Positions 1 through 5,115 of a stretch of 5,735 bases of DNA are shown here, one piece after another (the first letter of the stretch is position 1; every line of letters starts with the position of its first letter). The translations under genes were made by a program, and so were the position numbers. A model generated the notes under the pieces. The model made no database searches. It worked only from the letters and a program-made list of their open reading frames with translations, and was not told where the DNA came from. Source of the stretch: Fibrobacter sp. (GTDB taxonomy: Bacteria; Fibrobacterota; Fibrobacteria; Fibrobacterales; Fibrobacteraceae); NCBI GenBank assembly GCA_017550445.1, contig JAFZOV010000054.1, positions 1-5,735 of the forward strand, given 5' to 3'.

Positions 1-942
1 GGTATGTTTACCCCGACGGCTGGCCTCTATTACTACATCAGCCAGGGTATCCACCTGGAACTCTTCCCGCCCATCATCTTCTTGGGTGTAGGTGCCATGA
101 CGGACTTCGGACCGCTTATCGCTAACCCGCGTACGCTCCTCCTCGGTGGCGGCGCTCAGTTCGGCGTGTTTGCGACCATGTTCTGCGCTGTGGCATTCGG
201 TGGCTTTACTCTCGGTGAAGCAGCCTCTATCGGTATCATCGGCGGTGCCGACGGTCCGACCTCCATCTTTACTGCAAACAAACTAGCAAAGCACTTGATT
301 GGCCCCATCGCGGTCGCAGCCTACACCTACATGGCTCTCGTCCCGCTGATCCAGCCGCCTATCATGCGCCTCATGACCAACGACAAGGAACGCAAGATTC
401 GTATGAAGGCTCTGCGCAAGGTGTCCAAGGCCGAACGTATCGTGTTCGCTGTCATGGTGATGATCGTTTGCATCTTGGTGGTGCCCGATGCATCTGCCCT
501 TATCATTATGCTCATGCTCGGTAACATCTTCAAGGAAGCCGGCGTTGTCGAACGCTTGGTGAAGACTTCCTCTAACGAACTCATGAACATCGTGACTATC
601 TTCCTCGGTTCTTCCGTGGGTCTCACGATGTCTGCCGACATCTTCCTTCGTCCGCAGACCCTCATGATTATCGCTATGGGTGTGGTCGCCTTCGGTTTCT
701 CGACCGCTGCAGGCCTCTTCCTTGCCAAGATCATGAACAAGTGCACTCCCAAGAACCCTGTGAACCCGCTTATCGGTTCTGCCGGCGTGTCTGCCGTGCC
801 GATGGCCGCCCGCGTGTCGCAGGTGGAAGGTGCCAAGTATGACCCGCAGAACTTCTTGCTGATGCACGCCATGGGCCCGAACGTGGCCGGTGTGATCGGT
901 ACTGCAGTTTGCGCTGGTTACATGATTAGCCGCTTGAGCTAA
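1..942 (+). CDS. Sodium ion-translocating decarboxylase, beta subunit (5' end missing)
   Basis: Integral membrane subunit of the biotin-dependent Na+-pumping decarboxylases (oxaloacetate, methylmalonyl-CoA or glutaconyl-CoA type; OadB/MmdB/GcdB). In this family it decarboxylates the carboxybiotin carried by a partner subunit and exports Na+. The reading frame is open from base 1 (Gly codon, then ATG at 4). Family members are about 375-435 residues and 313 are present, so the N-terminal part lies outside the window and the ATG at 4 is probably internal. Counting from that Met, the signatures are [11 protein letters not shown] (28-38), [12 protein letters not shown] (77-88, with the conserved Asp83 of the ion pathway), VPLIQPPIM (113-121), [19 protein letters not shown] (254-272) and [12 protein letters not shown] (288-299). 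Hydrophobic segments lie near 21-40, 53-80, 98-116, 146-176, 196-209, 219-244 and 285-308. The substrate cannot be told from this subunit, so no symbol is given. It is last in its transcription unit, with a terminator 69 bases past the stop. The family call is very secure. Confidence 0.96.
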   Translation, partial: GMFTPTAGLYYYISQGIHLELFPPIIFLGVGAMTDFGPLIANPRTLLLGGGAQFGVFATMFCAVAFGGFTLGEAASIGIIGGADGPTSIFTANKLAKHLIGPIAVAAYTYMALVPLIQPPIMRLMTNDKERKIRMKALRKVSKAERIVFAVMVMIVCILVVPDASALIIMLMLGNIFKEAGVVERLVKTSSNELMNIVTIFLGSSVGLTMSADIFLRPQTLMIIAMGVVAFGFSTAAGLFLAKIMNKCTPKNPVNPLIGSAGVSAVPMAARVSQVEGAKYDPQNFLLMHAMGPNVAGVIGTAVCAGYMISRLS

Positions 943-952
943 TCATTAAGGT

Positions 953-995
953 GTCATCCTGAGCGGAGACGCGAAGCGTCGAAGTCGAAGGATCT
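953..995. repeat. Intergenic hairpin repeat, GTCATCCTGAGCG...AAGGATCT type
   Basis: The element begins GTCATCCTGAGCG and ends GTCGAAGGATCT. Its outer arms ATCCT (956-960) and AGGAT (989-993) are complementary. Inside is a perfect hairpin, GACGC (968-972) and GCGTC (976-980) around a GAA loop. Elements with these ends are, from memory, scattered between genes in Fibrobacter and some other genomes. It lies between the decarboxylase stop codon and its terminator, so it should be transcribed in the 3' untranslated region. Whether it is mobile, protects RNA 3' ends or binds a protein cannot be judged here. Confidence 0.7.
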
Positions 996-1010
996 CTTTT
1001 AAGGAATATC

Positions 1011-1040
1011 GCCCCCGACTCTGTCGGGGGCTTCTTTTTT
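1011..1040 (+). terminator. Rho-independent terminator after the decarboxylase gene
   Basis: A perfect 9-bp GC-rich stem, GCCCCCGAC (1011-1019) with GTCGGGGGC (1023-1031), has a 3-base TCT loop and is followed by the T-rich tract TTCTTTTTT (1032-1040). It closes the decarboxylase transcription unit and separates it from the regulator-lipoprotein cassettes. Confidence 0.95.
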
Positions 1041-1189
1041 ATGGTTTGTTTTATACTTTGCTTATTTTGTTTTATAGATTGCTAAAAATTTTTATATAAA
1101 AGTACAAAGTGGCGAAATTTGCTTAAAAACGCAAATTTTGTTTTAATAAAAATGTTGCATGGCGTTTTTTAAAATTCTATTTTATAGTC
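1041..1189 (+). promoter_or_regulatory. AT-rich upstream region of regulator 1 with three TTTGTTTTA boxes
   Basis: This 149-base AT-rich stretch must hold the promoter of cassette 1, because a strong terminator lies directly upstream. The 9-mer TTTGTTTTA occurs three times, at 1045-1053, 1066-1074 and 1137-1145 (starts 21 and 71 bp apart). Many TA-rich hexamers could be -10 elements (for example TATAGA 1073-1078 and TATAAA 1095-1100), but none has a convincing -35 at 16-18 bp, so no exact promoter is assigned. There is no Shine-Dalgarno sequence before the ATG at 1190. A short out-of-frame ORF of six codons (1152-1172) is probably chance. Confidence 0.5.
1113..1140. repeat. Inverted repeat upstream of regulator 1 (candidate operator or RNA hairpin)
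   Basis: AAATTTGC (1115-1122) is the exact reverse complement of GCAAATTT (1131-1138), separated by 8 bases (TTAAAAAC). The arms extend to 10 bp, 1113-1122 with 1131-1140, if one G-T pair is allowed. The right arm belongs to the segment conserved upstream of regulator 2 (4221-4228), but the left arm is not kept there. It could be an operator or a leader hairpin. Confidence 0.45.
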
Positions 1190-2044
1190 ATGATGAAATC
1201 GGTTGTTGAATACAAGGACTATCGCGAGTACGTGCTCGACTACTACCGCGAACGCAAGCGCACCTCGGCGTTTACCTGGCGCGAGTTTGCAAAGATTGCT
1301 GGTTTCGCATCGGGTTCATACCTGAAGCTGGTTTGCGATGGCAAAACTAGGCTTCGGGAGGAAGGAGCAAAGAAGACTGCCTTGGCAATGGGGTTGCTGG
1401 GGTTTGAGTTTGACTACTTCGTCTTGATGGTTCGATACGAAAGTGCAAAGACAGACCGGGAAAAGAAAAAGTGTTTCGAAGAAATGGAATCATTGAGCTC
1501 GGCACACCATGTGAAAATTCTCGGCAGTGAAATGTACACCTTCTACGAAACATGGAAACATTCCGTGGTTCGGGAACTTGCCGTGGCGATGCCGGGGGCG
1601 AAACCGCATGAAATCGCGAAGGCATGCAGGCTCCCGATTTCGGCGGCTGACGTGAGCAACAGTTTGCGTTTTCTGTTGAATGCCGGCTTTTTGACTGTAG
1701 ATGCGAAGGGCCATTACCAGCAGGCGAATCGTTCTCTCACGACGGGGCGCCTGAAGGTGGTCTCGGTGGCGGTGCATTCGCTGCTGCGCCAGATGGGTGA
1801 ATTTGCGCTAGAAGCCTTGGACAAGTTGCCTATTTCGGAACGGCATTTCAGTGGCATTACCATGGGCATGACTGCCGAAAGCTACGAGAAGGTGATCGAG
1901 GAACTCACGGAATGCCGTAAGCGCATCGTGTCGATTGTCTCGGCCGATAAAAACGTGGAAAAAGTTTGCCGCTTGAACATGCAGCTTTTCCCGTTAACGG
2001 AAAATTTGAATAAAAACCGGACCATTCCGGGGAAAGGAGAGTAA
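1190..2044 (+). CDS. TIGR02147-type putative transcriptional regulator (cassette 1)
   Basis: A 284-residue soluble protein of the family I recall as TIGR02147 / DUF4423, a large paralogous set in Fibrobacter succinogenes with members in Bdellovibrio and others. Its biochemical function is not established to my knowledge. Visible parts: the family opening VEYKDYREYVLDYY (6-19); a Cro/XRE-like helix-turn-helix (about 29-69) with FAKIAGFASGSYLKLVCDGK and AMGL; a probable winged-helix segment (about 138-183) with EIAKACRLPISAADVSNSL and FLLNAGFL; and the family C-terminal motif RLNMQLFPLT (261-270). The start is the first ATG after an in-frame stop at 1124-1126. It has no Shine-Dalgarno sequence, but the paralogue begins at the matching residue. 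The protein aligns with the regulator at 4268 at about 51% identity (hand count). Its stop lies 3 bases before the lipoprotein ATG, so the two are co-transcribed. Probable role: control of the partner lipoprotein and possibly of itself (inference). Confidence 0.9.
   Translation: MMKSVVEYKDYREYVLDYYRERKRTSAFTWREFAKIAGFASGSYLKLVCDGKTRLREEGAKKTALAMGLLGFEFDYFVLMVRYESAKTDREKKKCFEEMESLSSAHHVKILGSEMYTFYETWKHSVVRELAVAMPGAKPHEIAKACRLPISAADVSNSLRFLLNAGFLTVDAKGHYQQANRSLTTGRLKVVSVAVHSLLRQMGEFALEALDKLPISERHFSGITMGMTAESYEKVIEELTECRKRIVSIVSADKNVEKVCRLNMQLFPLTENLNKNRTIPGKGE
2033..2040 (+). promoter_or_regulatory. Ribosome binding site of lipoprotein 1, inside the regulator 1 gene
   Basis: AAAGGAGA lies 7 bases before the ATG at 2048 and within the last codons (Gly-Lys-Gly-Glu) of the regulator. 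This strong site supports 2048 as the lipoprotein start over the in-frame ATGs at 2054, 2069 and 2072. It also implies translational coupling. The regulator gene itself has no comparable site. Confidence 0.85.
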
Positions 2045-2047
2045 ATT

Positions 2048-4042
2048 ATGTTTATGCTCAAGGATTCAATGATGAAATGGAACCGGATTTTGGGAGCTCT
2101 TGCGTTTGGGGGGCTGTTCTGGGCGTGCTCCGATGGAGACAAGAGTACGGCTGGTACGAGTGAAGAGGCGGAAGGCATTGTTGCCGTCAAGGATTGGGAA
2201 GTGGCTGGCGTGTCGCAGAAGGGCCCGTTCGTGACGGGATCCGCGGTGACTGTGCAGGAACTGGACGGCATTACGCTCAAGCAGACGGGCAAGAGCTTCA
2301 AGGGCTCCATCAAGAGCGACAAGGGCGACTTCGCCATCAAAGATATCAATCTGGAATCGCAGTACGCGATTCTTGAGGCAACGGGGTATTATCGTGACGA
2401 AGTTTCTGGCAAGAAGTCTTCGGGAATGGTGACGCTGCGCGCATTGACGGATCTTTCTAACCGCAAAACGGTGAATATCAACTTGCTCACGCATTTGGAA
2501 TACGAGCGCGTGATGTACCTGGTCACCAAGAAGAAAATGTCTATCGCCGATGCCAAGGCACAGGCGGAAGAAGAAGTTTTGGCCTCGTTTGCAATCGAAG
2601 GCGACTTTGGGGAATCCGAAGACTTGAACATATTCAAGTCGGGTGACGGCAACGCTGCGCTCCTCGCTGTTAGCGTACTCCTGCAAAGCGATGTGGACGT
2701 GGCCGGACTTACCGAGCGCATGGGTGAATTCAGCATTGCACTTGCGGAAGGCGGCAGCTGGGATGATGCCGACACCAAGACGGCTATTGCGGACTGGGCC
2801 TGCGATGTCGACTTGAAGGGCTCACTTTCGAAGGTGCGCAAGAATGTGGAAGGCTGGAAGTATGCCGATACGGTGCCCGCATTCGAAAAATATGTGTCCA
2901 ATTTCTGGTGGAACAACTATGGCTTGGGCGCTTGCAATGGCAAACGTGAAAACGAAACCAAGCGGAACGTGAACAAGCTCAGTGCGTTGTACAACGAATA
3001 CTTTGTGTGTGAAAAGGGCCGTTGGCACATTCCAGGTGACGAACCGGAGTCGAGTTCGTCATCGAAACCCGTCGAAGGGTCGAGTAGTTCTACCAATGTG
3101 TCGTCGAGCTCTCTCTATGATCCGTTTGTCAGCTCTTCTTCGAGTGAACCCGAAGATACGATTCCGCCTCTTCCTGCGGAACTAGACTTCTTCGATTCCA
3201 CATATTCGTTCATCGGCTACAGGAGCTTTGGCGAAGGCAAGCAGGAGGTTTGGTTCCTTCAGGCAAAACAGGAAAGCTATCAGAACGGAAGGGATTCCGT
3301 TGCTAGCGCATTGGTAAAGACGATGGGGAATAAAGGATTTTCTTTTGAAGGTGTCATAAATAATGATTCCCTAGATGCCGCGTGGTATGATACGCTGTCG
3401 TATGTTTATTCGTTAAAAAAGGAAAACGTTCTTTACAAGATTTCTATTTCGAAGGAACGAGTTCTGGGTATTATGTTTGGTAGTGATTTTTCCTTTAAGG
3501 TAAAGGCCGTGGTGCTGAAAGACGGCTTCGAAGAAATGCCGACGACCGATTATAGCTCGCTTCGTTTCGATAAATTGTCAAAAGAATTTGACTTTGCGGC
3601 AGAATACTTATTGTTGAAAAGTATGGAGGCATGGGATGACGATTCCCTTACAACAGTTTGGACTGCCCATTATGAGACGGATACGGCTTGGGTCCAGATG
3701 CAAACCTTTAGTAGAATCCTCATGGATCAATCGAAAGAGGATGCGGCTGGGGATAGCCTTGAAGTGTTTAGAAATTTGCTGCTTGAAAATGGCTTTACGT
3801 ATGTGAAGTCGGATACGGTTGCCGAGAAGGAGTATGATACTGCGAAATATGATCATATCGTGACGAAAAACGAAATTGTTTTACGACATTTGTACGAAAA
3901 AGAAACCGAAATGGCAAAGTATGAAGTTGATGTCCATGTGGGGGCCGGAATGCGTGCCGCTTCGGCAATGGCTGGCAATACTTTGACCAAGTTTGTTTAC
4001 GGTTATTCTATAATAATTCACACGCAGTATAAGAAGAAATAA
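2048..4042 (+). CDS. Putative modular surface lipoprotein with poly-serine linker (cassette 1)
   Basis: A 664-residue exported protein with no recognised enzymatic domain. Residues 1-27 form a lipoprotein signal: basic MMKWNR (8-13), a hydrophobic stretch, then FWA-Cys27; Ser at +2 would suit outer-membrane targeting by the E. coli rule. Residues about 43-330 form a domain with QKGPFVTGSAVTVQELD (56-72), GYYRDEVSGKKSS (113-125) and NLEYERVMYLVT-like HLEYERVMYLVT (149-160). It is about 60% identical to lipoprotein 2 over residues 43-201. A cysteine-bounded motif, Cys296-Asn-Gly-Lys-Arg to Cys321-Glu-Lys-Gly-Arg-Trp, closes it and resembles ones I recall from Fibrobacter surface proteins. Residues 335-366 are a linker with four runs of 4-5 serines. 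Residues 372-664 contain two weakly similar units (about 382-491 and 535-633), encoded by clearly AT-richer DNA than the N-terminal half. It is co-transcribed with the upstream regulator and ends just before a terminator. The lipoprotein call is firm; ligand or role is unknown. Confidence 0.9.
   Translation: MFMLKDSMMKWNRILGALAFGGLFWACSDGDKSTAGTSEEAEGIVAVKDWEVAGVSQKGPFVTGSAVTVQELDGITLKQTGKSFKGSIKSDKGDFAIKDINLESQYAILEATGYYRDEVSGKKSSGMVTLRALTDLSNRKTVNINLLTHLEYERVMYLVTKKKMSIADAKAQAEEEVLASFAIEGDFGESEDLNIFKSGDGNAALLAVSVLLQSDVDVAGLTERMGEFSIALAEGGSWDDADTKTAIADWACDVDLKGSLSKVRKNVEGWKYADTVPAFEKYVSNFWWNNYGLGACNGKRENETKRNVNKLSALYNEYFVCEKGRWHIPGDEPESSSSSKPVEGSSSSTNVSSSSLYDPFVSSSSSEPEDTIPPLPAELDFFDSTYSFIGYRSFGEGKQEVWFLQAKQESYQNGRDSVASALVKTMGNKGFSFEGVINNDSLDAAWYDTLSYVYSLKKENVLYKISISKERVLGIMFGSDFSFKVKAVVLKDGFEEMPTTDYSSLRFDKLSKEFDFAAEYLLLKSMEAWDDDSLTTVWTAHYETDTAWVQMQTFSRILMDQSKEDAAGDSLEVFRNLLLENGFTYVKSDTVAEKEYDTAKYDHIVTKNEIVLRHLYEKETEMAKYEVDVHVGAGMRAASAMAGNTLTKFVYGYSIIIHTQYKKK
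3050..3145 (+). other. Poly-serine linker coding segment of lipoprotein 1
   Basis: Residues 335-366 contain serine runs at 335-339, 345-348, 352-355 and 362-366, separated by short Pro/Glu/Gly/Asp-containing spacers. The serine codons are mixed (TCG, AGT, TCT, TCA, AGC), so this is not a simple nucleotide repeat and the serine content seems selected at the protein level. Such linkers are typical of Fibrobacter exported proteins (established knowledge, recalled). It separates the conserved N-terminal domain from the AT-richer C-terminal domain. Confidence 0.85.
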
Positions 4043-4071
4043 AAGCGTTAATGTTTTTGTAGAGGAGAAAA

Positions 4072-4102
4072 GGCCTCGCTAGTTTACTAGCGGGGTCTTT
4101 TT
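4072..4102 (+). terminator. Rho-independent terminator after lipoprotein 1
   Basis: An 11-bp stem, GGCCTCGCTAG (4072-4082) with CTAGCGGGGTC (4087-4097), has a TTTA loop and two G-T pairs, and is followed by TTTTT (4098-4102). An A-run at 4068-4071 can pair with the T-tract, so it might also work on the opposite strand. It lies 29 bases past the stop codon and insulates cassette 1 from cassette 2. Confidence 0.92.
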
Positions 4103-4110
4103 ATGATTTG

Positions 4111-4136
4111 TCATTCCCGCGAAGGCGGGAATCTCC
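4111..4136. repeat. Short intergenic hairpin repeat, ATTCCCGC...GCGGGAAT type
   Basis: ATTCCCGC (4113-4120) and GCGGGAAT (4125-4132) form a perfect 8-bp stem around a GAAG loop, flanked by TC and CTCC. Similar elements are common between genes in many bacteria (recalled). There is no T-tract after it, so it is not a terminator. It lies just upstream of the first CATGTTCT box. Confidence 0.65.
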
Positions 4137-4267
4137 CATGTTCTGAGAATATATATAGCATGTTCTAGAATGTTGAAATTTTAGTAAAATTGCGAAAAAT
4201 GGTAAAATCTGTTCAAAAATGCAAATTTCATGTTCTAAATAAAGGAAATGAACCTATATTTGATACC
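4137..4267 (+). promoter_or_regulatory. AT-rich upstream region of regulator 2 with three CATGTTCT boxes
   Basis: The 8-mer CATGTTCT occurs exactly three times, at 4137-4144, 4159-4166 and 4229-4236 (starts 22 and 70 bp apart). The second is part of the palindrome TTCTAGAA (4163-4170). Segment 4215-4250 matches the region upstream of regulator 1 at 1125-1154, sharing AAAAA-Y-GCAAATTT, then TGTT-Y-TAA and TAAA. TAAAAT hexamers at 4185-4190 and 4203-4208 could be -10 elements, but no well-spaced -35 is evident. The promoter of cassette 2 must lie here, because a terminator closes cassette 1 upstream. Confidence 0.5.
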
Positions 4268-5101
4268 ATGAAGGAAATCGTTGAATACACTGATTATCGC
4301 AAGTTCATTCAGGACTACTACGATGAGCGCAAGCGCTGCTCGGCTTTTTCCTGGCACGCATTCGCCCAGAAGGCGGGCTTTTCGTCGGATGTCTACTTGA
4401 AGTATGTCTGCGAAGGGAAAAAGAACCTGAGCGTGGGTTCGGCCGGTTCGGTGGCGGCCGCGATGGGGCTTGTCGGATTTGAATACGAATATTTTGTACT
4501 GATGGTTTCTTATGCGCATGCAAAGAGTAACGAGGCAAAGAAAGCCGCTTTCGAGGAACGCTGTGCACTGGCGAACGCTCACAAGGTTCGCATTCTCGGA
4601 AACGAGGAATTCAAGTATTTCAAGTCATGGAAAAATTCCGTGATTCGCGAACTTGCCCCGCACATGCCGGGTGCAAAGCCACTAGAAATTGCGCATGCCT
4701 GCAAACCGAAAATTTCGGCGGCAGAAGTTTCCGAGACGCTTGATTTTTTGGTGAAGGCGAAACTCTTGAAAAAGGATCGTGACGGAAATTACCACCAGAC
4801 GGACAAGTCGATCAAAATGGCCCCGGTAGAAGCTGTGCCGCTGGCAGCGCGCGATTTACAACGCCAAATGGGAGAATTTGCCCTGCAGTCCATCGATTTG
4901 CCGATTTCGGAACGCATGATGTCGGGCTATACGCTTGGCCTTACGCGTCGCGCGTATGAACGCATTAAGAAAGAAACGGAAGATTATTACCGCCGTGTGG
5001 TGGCGATTGCTACAGAGGAAGACGAAACGGAGCAGGTTTATCGCCTAAACGTGCAGTTGTTCCCCTTGAGTGAACGTTTAAAAATGGAAAAGGAGATTTA
5101 A
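4268..5101 (+). CDS. TIGR02147-type putative transcriptional regulator (cassette 2)
   Basis: A 277-residue paralogue of the regulator at 1190-2044, about 51% identical by hand alignment, with one single-residue gap. It has the same parts: opening VEYTDYRKFIQDYY (5-18), Cro/XRE-like helix-turn-helix (about 28-68, FAQKAGFSSDVYLKYVCEGK), probable winged helix (about 137-182, EIAHACKPKISAAEVSETL) and C-terminal RLNVQLFPLS (259-268). The frame is open upstream to a TTG at 4190, which would add 26 residues. I prefer ATG 4268 because the paralogue begins at the matching residue, and the extra stretch overlaps DNA that is conserved upstream of regulator 1 but untranslated there. No well-placed Shine-Dalgarno sequence precedes 4268; AAAGGA at 4241-4246 is about 21 bases away. 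It is followed after 14 bases by lipoprotein 2, so an operon is expected. DNA-binding control of its neighbour is inferred. Confidence 0.88.
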   Translation: MKEIVEYTDYRKFIQDYYDERKRCSAFSWHAFAQKAGFSSDVYLKYVCEGKKNLSVGSAGSVAAAMGLVGFEYEYFVLMVSYAHAKSNEAKKAAFEERCALANAHKVRILGNEEFKYFKSWKNSVIRELAPHMPGAKPLEIAHACKPKISAAEVSETLDFLVKAKLLKKDRDGNYHQTDKSIKMAPVEAVPLAARDLQRQMGEFALQSIDLPISERMMSGYTLGLTRRAYERIKKETEDYYRRVVAIATEEDETEQVYRLNVQLFPLSERLKMEKEI

Positions 5102-5102
5102 A

Positions 5103-5110
5103 GGGGGAGA
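5103..5110 (+). promoter_or_regulatory. Ribosome binding site of lipoprotein 2
   Basis: GGGGGAGA lies 5 bases before the ATG at 5116, in the 14-base gap after the regulator 2 stop codon. As in cassette 1, the lipoprotein gene has a strong site while its regulator has none. It supports 5116 over the in-frame ATG at 5152, where the conserved MKWNRILG begins. Confidence 0.8.
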
Positions 5111-5115
5111 TTCTT

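Noticed and set aside
283..872. Two long minus-strand ORFs opposite the decarboxylase gene
   Set aside because: They lie wholly over a highly conserved coding region. One translation is rich in His/Arg/Asp, typical of an antisense shadow, and neither resembles a known family.
1058..1078. TTGCTT and TATAGA as a sigma70-type promoter for regulator 1
   Set aside because: The spacing is only 9 bases, far from 16-18, and in such AT-rich DNA matches occur by chance.
1045..1147. The three TTTGTTTTA copies as a CRISPR-like array
   Set aside because: The repeats are only 9 bases, the spacers are unequal (12 and 62 bases) and no cas genes are present; an operator-like arrangement is more plausible.
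1882..2916. Minus-strand ORFs (1882-2349, 2066-2686, 2389-2916) opposite regulator 1 and lipoprotein 1
   Set aside because: The plus-strand frames have paralogue support, ribosome sites and a signal peptide; these ORFs have none and look like codon-usage shadows.
2982..3185. Plus-strand ORF of 67 residues overlapping the serine linker in another frame
   Set aside because: It lies inside lipoprotein 1 and has no ribosome site or recognisable content.
4111..4136. Hairpin as a second terminator for lipoprotein 1
   Set aside because: No T-tract follows the stem; it fits a dispersed intergenic repeat better.
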